A DNA stretch of 64,000 nt, taken from positions 45,874 through 109,873 of the forward strand of contig JAFVTX010000030.1 in the NCBI GenBank assembly GCA_017503015.1. The letters are read 5' to 3'. The translations under genes were made by a program, and so were the position numbers. This DNA comes from Fibrobacter sp. Its GTDB lineage: Bacteria; Fibrobacterota; Fibrobacteria; Fibrobacterales; Fibrobacteraceae. Shown here piece by piece: positions 26,081-34,616 of this stretch (its first letter is position 1; each line of letters begins with the position of its first letter). The notes beneath the pieces were generated by a model. The model saw nothing but the letters and a program-made list of their open reading frames with translations. It was not told the origin of the DNA and made no database searches.

Positions 26081-26288
26081 AGGGAAACTCGCAGGGACTA
26101 ACAGTCACAAGAGTTTCCGCCTGTTGTAACTGCTCAGACCTATAGTAAATATTCTTACCCGAAAAAACACTTGTATGCCAAAGCCAACGCTTGTTTTTTG
26201 ACCGAGATGTGTGCTTCCCGAGAGAGCAGTCGAACGAAGTGATTCTGCTCTCGAGGGAAGATACACATCGAGGGAAAGATTTGTTAAA
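26081..26288 (-). repeat. Structured 210-bp repeat, copy B, inverted
   Basis: Reverse-complement partner of 23371-23582. The terminal hairpin is GGAAACTC (26083-26090) with GAGTTTCC (26111-26118). An extra hairpin, GAGAGCAG (26222-26229) with CTGCTCTC (26245-26252), has the loop TCGAACGAAGTGATT. The GAACGAAGTGA word recurs in the tRNA-Pro elements near 45387. Non-coding. Confidence 0.65.
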
Positions 26289-26297
26289 AACAGGCCC

Positions 26298-26370
26298 GGG
26301 GTGACAATGGGAAGGGCAAGGAGATCCCCGCCTTCGCGGGGATGACAAGGAAGGTCGCGGGGATGACAAA
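26298..26370. repeat. GGATCCCCGCCTTCGCGGGGATGAC-type repeats
   Basis: GATCCCCGC/GCGGGGATGAC hairpin followed by a second GCGGGGATGACAA. With the opposite orientation at 23323-23350 it extends the similarity of the two 210-bp repeats. It ends where the folC tail similarity begins (26371). Confidence 0.55.
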
Positions 26371-26383
26371 TTCGTGTAGCCTG

Positions 26384-27730
26384 CTACCTATGTTCATTGG
26401 TGGCTTTCGTGAGGCCGCGGAAAAAGGCGAGACCGTCAAAGTCATTTTTCAGGAGGTCGATGACCTCCCCTATCATATACAAGGAGCCCGTCACCAGAGC
26501 AGGCGATTTTACTTTGTCCAAAATGTTGTCCAGTACCTCGCGGGAAAGAGGACCCGTAGAGGCGACCGCCGACCCCATCTTCTGCAAGATGCCGGCGATT
26601 TCCGACGGTTCGCGAAAACGCTCGTAGGGTGTTCGGACCAGGTGCCACTCCGAAACATAGGGAGCAAGAAACCTGAGCATTTCTTCTACGTCTTTGTCCT
26701 TGAGGGCTCCAAAGACGCAGGGGAACTTTTGCCCCGGATAGTAGCGGTCCAGAGTTTCGGCCAAGCGTCTTGCCGCATGGGAATTGTGGGTGCCGTCCAG
26801 AATAAAGCGGAGCGATCCTTTGGCGTCAAAAAGTTGCTGCATACGGCCCGGCCAGGAGCGGGTTTTCAAGACTTTTAGGGCAAGCTTGTCATCGTAGTGG
26901 TCTGCTGCGGATTGACCCGCCGCGACATCGGAATCTAGCATCAGCTTCGCTGCCGCCAGGGAGAGGCTAGCGTTTTCCACATAATGCCGTCCCAAGTTTG
27001 GCAGCTCAATGTCTTCGCGGGTTGCGGGCGTTACCAATTCCGCGCCGACCGCAGCGGCATAATCTCGAGCCTCGACAAGCAGGCTTTCAGAGAGACCACC
27101 AACAACATAAACTTTCTTGCCAGAGATTGCTTCGTCACTGGCGTTCCTCGCAATGACATCTGGTCTCGCAACGACTCCAGGCATAACCGCCATCTTTTCC
27201 TTAAGGATGGCGCTTTCGGTTGCGCCCAGAACTTCGGTATGTTCCAGCCCGATGCTGGTGAGTACCGCTACGTTCCCGCGGGCGACGGCGGTAGAATCCA
27301 GACGGCCGCCCATACCTGCTTCCAGCACGGCCACCTGCACGCCCTGCTCCCTATAGTAGAGGAAGGCGGCCACGGTAACCACCTCGAAGAACGTCGGTTC
27401 TACCCGGGCAGCTTCGGCGGCGGCTTTCACCTGCAAAAAGAGCCGGTCCAGGTCGACATCAGAGACGGGCGTATCGTTCACCCGAATCCGTTCCCGCAGG
27501 CTTATGAGATGCGGGCTGGTGTAGAGGCCTGTCTTGAGCCCGTGGGCCTGTAACACCCCCGCCAGGTAATAACTGCAGGACCCCTTGCCGTTGGTTCCTA
27601 CCACGTGGATAGTGCGGAAAGATTCTTGCGGGTTACCCAAGGCCTCGCAAATCTTGAAAGTAGATTCCAGCCCGGGAACCATCCCGAACATCAGTCTTGA
27701 CTCCAGATATTGTATGCCTGCGGAATTCAT
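26384..27730 (-). CDS. folC: Folylpolyglutamate / dihydrofolate synthase
   Basis: Mur-ligase-family enzyme adding glutamate to dihydropteroate or tetrahydrofolate. The 448-residue product has the P-loop VVGTNGKGSCSYYLAG (about residue 45), the conserved LYTSPHLISLRERI and LEAGMGGRLDSTA, and the C-terminal domain HNSHAARRLAETL. A segment RPDVIARNASDEAISGKK around residue 190 is an in-frame repeat insertion, absent from the family pattern. The ATG at 27730 is 7 nt after a TACATT box without a ribosome site; a GTG two codons upstream is the alternative. Its last 17 codons are duplicated in diverged form at 24399-24452. Confidence 0.94.
   Translation of the reverse strand: MNSAGIQYLESRLMFGMVPGLESTFKICEALGNPQESFRTIHVVGTNGKGSCSYYLAGVLQAHGLKTGLYTSPHLISLRERIRVNDTPVSDVDLDRLFLQVKAAAEAARVEPTFFEVVTVAAFLYYREQGVQVAVLEAGMGGRLDSTAVARGNVAVLTSIGLEHTEVLGATESAILKEKMAVMPGVVARPDVIARNASDEAISGKKVYVVGGLSESLLVEARDYAAAVGAELVTPATREDIELPNLGRHYVENASLSLAAAKLMLDSDVAAGQSAADHYDDKLALKVLKTRSWPGRMQQLFDAKGSLRFILDGTHNSHAARRLAETLDRYYPGQKFPCVFGALKDKDVEEMLRFLAPYVSEWHLVRTPYERFREPSEIAGILQKMGSAVASTGPLSREVLDNILDKVKSPALVTGSLYMIGEVIDLLKNDFDGLAFFRGLTKATNEHR
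27119..27172 (-). repeat. Repeat element in frame inside folC
   Basis: The + strand reads GAGATTGCTTCGTCACTGGC, GTTCCTCGCAATGAC and TCTCGCAACGA. This resembles the widespread bacterial repeat whose translation reads ...ARNEAI/RSDEAI. It adds about 18 codons without breaking the frame. Confidence 0.65.
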
Positions 27731-27911
27731 GGGCACAAATGTAGTTTTTTATTGCAAAGGGGGCGTTGCGGGGGCATCCCCCGCAGAAGGGGTGGCGAGC
27801 AATGTAATGCGAGCCAGGGGAAGGCTTTCCCCTACCAACCACTCGAGAATAATGCTCTGTTTAAGGAACCTCGGGCCTGGATGCATTCTTTTTTTATATT
27901 CCCAGTAAGAC

Positions 27912-28667
27912 ATGCTTATTATTTCCACATTCCAAAAGGCGGCGCGGTTCGCCCTTGCGCTTACCGCTATCGCATTTTCCTTTTCCCTTGCCGCCGTAGA
28001 CAAGGAGCCGCCTCCGCAGCACTACAACTACCGTGGTGCAGGCCAGCAGATGAAGCGGATTTACTACGGCGACCTGCAAGAGACCATCTATTGCGGCTGC
28101 AGGTACAACGACAAGAAGAAGGTGGACTACAGCACCTGCAACTTCAGGCCCAGGGAAAATCCCCGGCGCAAGAGTTTCAAGCGGGCAGAGACCGTGGAAT
28201 GGGAGCATATCGTGACCGCCCACAACATGGGGCACTTTATGCCCTGCTGGAAGGACGGCGGCCGCAAGAACTGCAGCGCAAACGATACTTTGTTCAAAAT
28301 TCTTGAAGGTGATTTGCATAACCTCTACCCCGCCATCGGCGAAATCAACGGGGACCGGAGCAACTTCATGTATTCCCAGTGGACCAACAATCCGGAACCT
28401 ATGTATGGGGAGTGCGAGACCATCGTGGATTTCAAGCTGAAAAAGGCCCAGCCGCGAAAAGAGGTGCGGGGGCTTATCGCCCGGGTGCATTTTTACATGG
28501 AAAAGACCTACGGCATCAAGCTCTCTAGCCAGGACCGCAAGCTGTTCGATGCCTGGGACAAGATGTACCCCGTCACCGAAAAGGAATGCGAGCGGGACCG
28601 CCGTATTTTCAAGGTCCAGGGGGACCACAACCCCTTCGTTTACGAAAAGTGCGAAGTCAAGCCCTAG
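27912..28667 (+). CDS. endA: Secreted endonuclease I family nuclease
   Basis: Periplasmic or extracellular non-specific DNase of the EndA/Vvn beta-beta-alpha-metal family. The 251-residue product has a signal peptide (to about 28, SFSLAAV) and the catalytic region EWEHIVTAHNMG (general base His, near residue 97). The metal-binding HNLYPAIGEINGDRSN follows near 137, then QWTNNPEPMYGECE. Several cysteines fit disulfides of exported members. A TATATT box lies 11 nt before the ATG and no ribosome site is visible. It is divergent from folC; the 180-nt gap between them holds GGGGGCATCCCCC-type repeats. Confidence 0.9.
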   Translation: MLIISTFQKAARFALALTAIAFSFSLAAVDKEPPPQHYNYRGAGQQMKRIYYGDLQETIYCGCRYNDKKKVDYSTCNFRPRENPRRKSFKRAETVEWEHIVTAHNMGHFMPCWKDGGRKNCSANDTLFKILEGDLHNLYPAIGEINGDRSNFMYSQWTNNPEPMYGECETIVDFKLKKAQPRKEVRGLIARVHFYMEKTYGIKLSSQDRKLFDAWDKMYPVTEKECERDRRIFKVQGDHNPFVYEKCEVKP

Positions 28668-28744
28668 AACAGGGGCATTTCAAGGCAAGCGTTTCCAAAA
28701 AACGCCCTTAAAAACTTAATTTTAGGGCGTATAACGAGGTTTTC

Positions 28745-31700
28745 ATGTTTCGTGTTTTTTCGTTTTGTCTTGTCCTGATTTTAAGCGTGACCACCACGGC
28801 ATTTTCCCAGGTGACGTTCCCTCTGGGTTCCAACGTCGTCGACGTGACCAAGGCTCCCTATAACGCCAAGGCCGATGGAAAGACCGACGATACAGAGGCT
28901 ATCCAGAAAGCGCTAAACGACCACCCCAACGGGGACTATATCATTTATCTGCCCCACGGCATTTACAAGGTGACCAACACCCTGACCTGGCCCGCCAGCG
29001 ACAAACCGGAACAGGCCTACAGCCGCACTATTTTGCAGGGTGCAAGCATCGGCGGCACTATCATCGCCTTGGCCGACGAATGCCAGGGGTTCACCAATCC
29101 CGATTTCCCGGCCCCGGTGCTGTTTACCGGCGAGGGTCCGGGACTCAAACCCAGGAACTCCATCCGCGACATTACCATCCGCACGGGTAAAAAGAACGCA
29201 GGTGCCGTAGGTATCCGTTTCAACGCCGCCCAGCAGGGCACCATCAAGAACGTGAAGGTCTATTCCGGCGACAGCCTGGGCATTTACGGTATTGACCTGG
29301 GGCACACCGAAAATATCGGCCCTCTCCTTCTCGAAAACGTAGAAATCCAGGGCTTTGAAACCGGCATCTATGTTGCCGGCAAGACCAACAGCGTCACCCT
29401 GGAGCACGTGACCCTGGGAGGCCAAAAGAAGTACGGTCTGGAAAACGACGGTCAGGTGGTGTCCAGCCGCGGGCTCCGCTTCAAGGGAGACGTTCCGGCA
29501 GTGTTCAACCACGGTGAAGGAGCGTCCATGGTCATGGTGGACGCCACCCTGGAATACAATCGTGTAAAGCAGTCCAAGCCTGCCGTTGCTATCGAAAACG
29601 AAGGCATGCTGTTTGCCCGTTCCGTAAATACCAGCCGTTTCGAGGAAAAAATCAGAAGCACCCCGAAGGCAGCAAGCGAAACATACGTTGGTAACGAGAT
29701 TGTGGAATTCGTGACCCAGGCCTCCCGCCAGCTTTGCCACAGCCCAAAGCAGTCCATGCGGCTCCCGGTGGCAGAAACCCCTAACCTGAACGACCAGAAA
29801 TCAGACGCCTGGATTACCATTGCTGGCGACTACGGAGGAAAGATGGATTCCGGGTCCGACGATGCCAAGGCCATACAGGACGCTATCGACGACGGTGCCG
29901 AAACGATTTATTTCCCGCCGGGAGGCCGCTGGACCATCAACCGCGACATCTACCTACGGAACCGCGTCCGCCGGATTCTCGGAACCGAAGGCCGCATCGA
30001 CGGTAAGGGCAAGTTCATCATCGAGGACGGCGCCTTCAACGAGATTACCATCGAGCGTTTCTCCGAATTTGGAAACGGAATCATCCACAAGAGCAAACGC
30101 GCCGTACTCCTCAAGAACATGATGTTCAAGTCTTTCGAGACCAACGAACTGGGCGTAGGCGACATCTACATGGAAGACGTTGCGGTAGGTTCTATCCAGA
30201 TCAACCAGCAGCACCTGTGGGGCCGCCAGGTTTCCATGTTCTCCGACACCAAGGGCGCAAAGATCCAGAACAACGGTGGCGACATCTGGATTCTGGGACT
30301 TACCTCCAAGGACGGTAACACCATCTTGCAGAACTTTAACGAAGGTTCCGCCGAACTCCTGGGCGTGCTGGTCATCGCAAGCGACAAGGCCAAGACCACT
30401 CCCATGTTCATCAACGACAACGGAAGCCTTTCCATCGAAGGCCTCAAGGAAGTTCTCACCCGCGGAAACCCCTACAAGAAGATTGTGGAAGAATCCCGCA
30501 TGGGTTCTGCCATCTACGCCCTCACGGACGCCGACCTTGAAAAGAACAGCACCGGCGGCGTGAACATGGCCCTTTACACCGGTTACGCCCCTAAGCAGGG
30601 CCAGAACGAGGCCCCGAAGGTCTCCTTCGCCGACGAGATGATCGTGGTGCAGCCCGGCAAGATACATCTGGTAGGTACCGTCGAAGACGACGGCCGCGGT
30701 AACGGTCTCTGCAGGGACCCGGTCCTTTGGAAAAAAGGTGTAGGCCCCGGCAAGGTCATCTTCTCCGATACCGCCGAATACGAGACCGACGTTTCCTTTA
30801 CCGGTAGCGGACGCTACAACCTGATTTTCACCGCCAACGACGGTACCAAGACCGGCGCCGACACCGGCAAGGTCTACGTGTTCGACAAGAAATACACCAC
30901 CTTGGACAACTCCGGAGACGGGGCCCCCAGCGGCAAGGGCGTAGACACCTGGATTTCGTCCTTCGACAACTTTACACCTCACAATACGGACGCCGCCCTC
31001 AGGGTGGCAAACGACACCAACGACGCCGGCAAGATATACCTAAAGTTCGACCTGTCCGCCCTGCCGGGGCCCCTCTTTGACGCAGGCCTCAAGCTGGAAT
31101 ACAACGCCGATTCCCTCACAAAGCCTGTTCAGTTCAACATATTCGGCCTGAAAGAAACCGCCAGGGAAATGAACTATGGCGAAGGCAAGCTGGGCGTAGA
31201 CTGGCGAGGCGACGAGCTGACCTGGGAAAACGCTCCTGCCAACTTGCCCCAGCCCGGTGGACACTTCAACATCCGCAAGAACTCCGGCGGTGGCGTCGAC
31301 ACCAAGCACGCCGACTTCTTGGGGCTCATCACCTTGAACCCCAAGGCCCCGTTGGGAGCTTTCTTGCGCACTCCGACCCTGACGGAGTTCTTCAAGAGGA
31401 AGCACCCCTCCAACATGTACACGCTGATTCTCACCGCCGTAGACCCGGGCGAGACCATCATCCATTCCCACAACCAGAACAGGTCTCTCGCTCCGGCGCT
31501 TTACGTGGGCTACTTTGACAACACCCGTTCCGTGAGCGGTGACGTGATGGAAGGCGGTTACACGCTGACCAAGGTGCACATCGACATTTACTCCCTGGAA
31601 TGCGATTTCGATTTGACGGTAGGTTATCCGCAATTTGTGCAGATTGAAATCGTCAACGAGTTCGGGCGGCGCATGCTCATGGTAGCCGCCCGTGAACTTG

Positions 31701-31819
31701 CCGGAGAAAAGAAGACACACTTCAAGTTCAAGGCCCACGAGTTCCCCACGGGCAAGTACACCTTGAAGGTCAACGGCGAAGCCTTTAGCGCAGAACAGAA
31801 GTTCTACATCTTGAACTAG
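28745..31819 (+). CDS. Large secreted double beta-helix protein with type IX-like tail
   Basis: A 1024-residue exported protein. After the signal peptide (about 1-22) come two pectate-lyase-3-like parallel beta-helix domains. The first starts VVDVTKAPYNAKADGKTDDT (about 30) and the second AGDYGGKMDSGSDDAKAIQD (about 360), an arrangement seen in GH55-like proteins. An Ig-like segment (about 625-715) and a DNRLRE-like domain (about 725-935) follow. The last 75 residues (VNEFGRRMLMVAARELAG and GKYTLKVNGE) resemble a type IX secretion sorting domain. It probably acts on plant or cell-surface polysaccharide, but catalytic residues could not be assigned. CGAGG precedes the ATG. A lipoprotein gene follows after 12 nt. 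Confidence 0.8.
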   Translation: MFRVFSFCLVLILSVTTTAFSQVTFPLGSNVVDVTKAPYNAKADGKTDDTEAIQKALNDHPNGDYIIYLPHGIYKVTNTLTWPASDKPEQAYSRTILQGASIGGTIIALADECQGFTNPDFPAPVLFTGEGPGLKPRNSIRDITIRTGKKNAGAVGIRFNAAQQGTIKNVKVYSGDSLGIYGIDLGHTENIGPLLLENVEIQGFETGIYVAGKTNSVTLEHVTLGGQKKYGLENDGQVVSSRGLRFKGDVPAVFNHGEGASMVMVDATLEYNRVKQSKPAVAIENEGMLFARSVNTSRFEEKIRSTPKAASETYVGNEIVEFVTQASRQLCHSPKQSMRLPVAETPNLNDQKSDAWITIAGDYGGKMDSGSDDAKAIQDAIDDGAETIYFPPGGRWTINRDIYLRNRVRRILGTEGRIDGKGKFIIEDGAFNEITIERFSEFGNGIIHKSKRAVLLKNMMFKSFETNELGVGDIYMEDVAVGSIQINQQHLWGRQVSMFSDTKGAKIQNNGGDIWILGLTSKDGNTILQNFNEGSAELLGVLVIASDKAKTTPMFINDNGSLSIEGLKEVLTRGNPYKKIVEESRMGSAIYALTDADLEKNSTGGVNMALYTGYAPKQGQNEAPKVSFADEMIVVQPGKIHLVGTVEDDGRGNGLCRDPVLWKKGVGPGKVIFSDTAEYETDVSFTGSGRYNLIFTANDGTKTGADTGKVYVFDKKYTTLDNSGDGAPSGKGVDTWISSFDNFTPHNTDAALRVANDTNDAGKIYLKFDLSALPGPLFDAGLKLEYNADSLTKPVQFNIFGLKETAREMNYGEGKLGVDWRGDELTWENAPANLPQPGGHFNIRKNSGGGVDTKHADFLGLITLNPKAPLGAFLRTPTLTEFFKRKHPSNMYTLILTAVDPGETIIHSHNQNRSLAPALYVGYFDNTRSVSGDVMEGGYTLTKVHIDIYSLECDFDLTVGYPQFVQIEIVNEFGRRMLMVAARELAGEKKTHFKFKAHEFPTGKYTLKVNGEAFSAEQKFYILN

Positions 31820-31831
31820 GACGGCTCTACG

Positions 31832-33496
31832 ATGAAAAGATTGTTTTTTACCCTGCTATCCGCAACGGCCCTGTCGCTCCTCGCCTGCAGCGAATCGAGC
31901 CACACCAACAATTCGGACATCAACAGCGGTGATGGCGAATACGCCGACAGTTCCTTCTATTCCAGTTCGGGCACCAGCAACCGTGCCGACATTGACTACG
32001 ATGACGACATCGTTTTGGACGATACCACCAACATCTATATCCAGCGGCCCGTGACGGATTCCACCGGCAAGGCGGAATGTCCCGAGAAGACTCTTTGCAT
32101 TGATTCCCTGACAAAAGAAATCAACCTGTACCTCGGCAACCTGAAGAAGGGTGACCGCATAAGTATTTGGGCCGCCACCAGCGGCATGACAAACGACACC
32201 ATGCGTGTGATGAGCGAACTGGGGCAAACGATGCACCCCATGCTTCCCAGGTGTGTTTCGGACAACTGCACCTTTGAATCCTTCGTGATTCCCGGTGACG
32301 GCGCCGATATGGAAAAGAATCAGTTCGTGATTTTTGAGGACGGTTACTATTACGTGCATCTAGAGGCAACCTTCAGCGACATGGCTCACTGGCGCCTGTA
32401 CACCCATGTGGACAACGGCTACTACAAATACACCGGCGACACAAACAAGGTAAGCATCTCCCTAAAAGAGAACCTCCGAGGGATTCTCAAAATCGGGAAC
32501 TCTCCCGACAGTATCAGGTTCAATTTTGCAGCGGCCATCGGCCACAGCGTCACCATCAAGGCTGAAGGCGACTGGATTAATAACCTGGACCTGCGCCAAG
32601 AGGGCAAGTCCATCGCAAGCGAAAAGGACACACTGGACAGAACCATGCTCACCGACGATTCCACCCATTGGGAGTTGGTGATAGCCCCCGAAAAGATTTC
32701 CAACTACCAGACAGGCCCCTACGCGAGCTTTACCATTCAGTCCAGCAACCGCAAGCTTTCTCAAGGCGAATATTTCGCACTCCCCGATTCCTTGGGCAAG
32801 GCCGGCGAGTTCCTGAAAAAGACCCGCGCAAAGATTGACGCTTTCGAACTGAGGCAAGACCAGTACGTGTGGCTCGGGGACTTCAAGAAGGGCGATACCC
32901 TGGTGGTGGAACACATATTCAAGGGTTACGGCAAGCGTTCAACCAAGCCCTTCACCGTCATCGACTACAGTGTTCTCGGCAAGGGAGGCAAGTCCCTCAA
33001 GACCCTCTCCGAAGAAAACTTGGGATACAAGGTGGAAAGCGACGGCCCCGCCTATTTCCATTTCCAGATGGTCAACAGCCAGAACACACCCGACGCCAAG
33101 GAGCTGGAGCTGTACACCCTGCTTAAAAGGCCCGGCTCCCTTACCAAGTTCAACTTCTATGACGCCTCGGCCAAAAAGGCGATAGACACACTGAAGGTAA
33201 GCGAAGACCAGGAACTGAAGTTGGACGACATGGCGTTTGAATCGACCCCCACCAGCACAAAGAACGGGGCAGTGAACTGGTTTATCCCCTGCGGGGACTG
33301 GATGGTGCTGGGCAACGTGAATTATGACAGTTGCGAGGGCAACACCAAGGGCGAACTGAAGGTGGAATCCACCGAAAATACAGGTGACGCCAAGATACTG
33401 GTTGTAAGCGGAGGCTCCGGAAATTCGGCAAAACTCATCGCCGAAAGCCTTCTGGACCCCCAAAAGCGGGATACTTTGCACATCGTGGTGAAGTAG
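31832..33496 (+). CDS. Lipoprotein of unknown function
   Basis: A 554-residue protein with signal peptide and lipobox (SLLAC, Cys19), a Ser/Asp/Asn-rich linker to about residue 55, then beta-rich sequence with repeated patterns such as LGNLKKGDRISIWA (about 100) and LGDFKKGDTLVVEHIF (about 350). That suggests two or more copies of a pre-peptidase-like beta-sandwich. No catalytic motif is visible and I do not recognise the family. It lies 12 nt downstream of the double beta-helix gene, so it may help anchor or assist that protein. Confidence 0.75.
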   Translation: MKRLFFTLLSATALSLLACSESSHTNNSDINSGDGEYADSSFYSSSGTSNRADIDYDDDIVLDDTTNIYIQRPVTDSTGKAECPEKTLCIDSLTKEINLYLGNLKKGDRISIWAATSGMTNDTMRVMSELGQTMHPMLPRCVSDNCTFESFVIPGDGADMEKNQFVIFEDGYYYVHLEATFSDMAHWRLYTHVDNGYYKYTGDTNKVSISLKENLRGILKIGNSPDSIRFNFAAAIGHSVTIKAEGDWINNLDLRQEGKSIASEKDTLDRTMLTDDSTHWELVIAPEKISNYQTGPYASFTIQSSNRKLSQGEYFALPDSLGKAGEFLKKTRAKIDAFELRQDQYVWLGDFKKGDTLVVEHIFKGYGKRSTKPFTVIDYSVLGKGGKSLKTLSEENLGYKVESDGPAYFHFQMVNSQNTPDAKELELYTLLKRPGSLTKFNFYDASAKKAIDTLKVSEDQELKLDDMAFESTPTSTKNGAVNWFIPCGDWMVLGNVNYDSCEGNTKGELKVESTENTGDAKILVVSGGSGNSAKLIAESLLDPQKRDTLHIVVK

Positions 33497-33500
33497 TCCC

Positions 33501-33529
33501 TTGAAATTACGTCCCCAAAATTCTATTAT
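33501..33529 (+). promoter_or_regulatory. rpsD promoter
   Basis: TTGAAA (33501-33506) and TATTAT (33524-33529) with a 17-nt spacer. CCCCAA and TTGGGG (33513-33518 and 33529-33534) flank the -10 box as an inverted repeat. The predicted leader is about 70 nt. Confidence 0.7.
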
Positions 33530-33540
33530 TGGGGCTCACT

Positions 33541-33575
33541 CTTGCAAGTCGCGCCAAGCTCTGCCAATTTGCAAG
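33541..33575 (+). promoter_or_regulatory. Leader hairpin ahead of rpsD
   Basis: CTTGCAA (33541-33547) and TTGCAAG (33569-33575) form a 7-bp stem in the 5' leader. It is a candidate for feedback control by S4, which represses its own mRNA in other bacteria. No known S4-binding motif is recognised. Confidence 0.35.
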
Positions 33576-33607
33576 CATAACCAAAGAGCTTCCTTACGAG
33601 GTACAAT

Positions 33608-34213
33608 ATGTCGTCCTTCCGCGGACCAAAAGGTAAAGTCGCACGCTCTCTCGGCGTTGCCGTCTCCCAGAAAACTCAAAAGGCCCTTGACCGCCGTAAC
33701 TTCGCTCCTGGCCAGCATGGTCAGAACCGCAAGAAGTCTGCTTCCGTGTACAAGCAGCAGTTGGTGGAAAAGCAGCGTCTCCGTTTCACCTACAACATTT
33801 CCGAAGCCCAGTTGGCCAAGGCTTACAAAGAAGCCAACCGTCGCGAGGGTTCTGCCGGTGACAACCTGATGATTCTTCTGGAAACCCGCCTTGACGCTCT
33901 CGTTTATCGCATGGGTTTTGCCCGCACCATTTTCGCCGCCCGTCAGTATGTGGCCCACGGTCACTTCTCCGTGAACGGCGTTCGTAGCTTCTCCCCCGCC
34001 CGCCTGGTCAAGGCCGGCGACGTGATCGCCGTGCGCGAACGTTCCAAGGAACACGTGCAGATCAAGGAAGCTATCGCCAACGCTCCTGCCGCCCCGGAAT
34101 ACCTTTCCGTCGATGCCGGCAAGATGGAAGGCACCCTGGTGAAGCTCCCCCTCCGCGACCAGATTCCCGTCCAGCTCGAAGAACAGCTGGTGGTGGAATA
34201 CTACTCCAGGTAG
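33608..34213 (+). CDS. rpsD: 30S ribosomal protein S4
   Basis: Primary 16S rRNA-binding protein and assembly initiator of the small subunit. The 201-residue product lacks the N-terminal zinc cysteines (C-minus form). It has the S4 RNA-binding domain (LETRLDALVYRMGFARTIFAARQYVAHGHFSVNG split around residues 92-125) and ends VVEYYSR. GAGGT 5 nt before the ATG is a good ribosome site. It stands alone with its own promoter and terminator rather than in the rpsM-rpsK-rpsD-rpoA cluster. A second copy elsewhere cannot be excluded. Confidence 0.96.
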   Translation: MSSFRGPKGKVARSLGVAVSQKTQKALDRRNFAPGQHGQNRKKSASVYKQQLVEKQRLRFTYNISEAQLAKAYKEANRREGSAGDNLMILLETRLDALVYRMGFARTIFAARQYVAHGHFSVNGVRSFSPARLVKAGDVIAVRERSKEHVQIKEAIANAPAAPEYLSVDAGKMEGTLVKLPLRDQIPVQLEEQLVVEYYSR

Positions 34214-34231
34214 TGAGTGTTGCAAGTTTAA

Positions 34232-34261
34232 AACGTCCGGCGCAAGTCGGGCGTTTTTTTT
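34232..34261 (+). terminator. rpsD intrinsic terminator
   Basis: AACGTCCG (34232-34239) pairs with CGGGCGTT (34248-34255) with one G-U pair, followed by a run of T. Confidence 0.85.
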
Positions 34262-34286
34262 ACGCCGATTTTTCTAAATTAGCGGC

Positions 34287-34616
34287 ATGACTCAGAGAAA
34301 TTCCTTTGCACGCTTGTTGCTTTTTATCGTGCTCGGCCTGATTATCGGCGGAGTACTTGGTGAATGCCTAGGGCTCCTGTTCGGGGAACTGGGCGAACTG
34401 ATGAACGCCGGCGGATACGACAATATTGTCCGCAACTTCTTCGTGGCCTCTTTCGACCTGAATTTCGGATTCTTGGGCGACAAGGCAAACCCGGTGGTCA
34501 TCGACCTCTACATGGTAAAATTTGCGCTTGGCCTCGGCCTCAAGATTAACGTCGTGAGCATCGTAGGCATGGTTCTCGCCATCTATATTATGAAATGGTC
34601 CGGAGGAAACAGGTAA
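34287..34616 (+). CDS. DUF4321 small membrane protein
   Basis: A 109-residue protein with two hydrophobic segments: LLLFIVLGLIIGGVLGECLG near the N-terminus and INVVSIVGMVLAIYIMKW at the end. The FGELGELM and LGLKINVVSI sequences fit the DUF4321 family, whose function is unknown. The ATG lies 6 nt after a TAAATT box, with no ribosome site. Its stop overlaps the gatA start (TAATG), so the pair is translationally coupled. Confidence 0.75.
   Translation: MTQRNSFARLLLFIVLGLIIGGVLGECLGLLFGELGELMNAGGYDNIVRNFFVASFDLNFGFLGDKANPVVIDLYMVKFALGLGLKINVVSIVGMVLAIYIMKWSGGNR

Noticed and set aside
25806..26369. ORFs of 60 and 113 codons upstream of the FISUC gene
   Set aside because: Repeat sequence on the minus strand; no ribosome site and repeat-like peptides.
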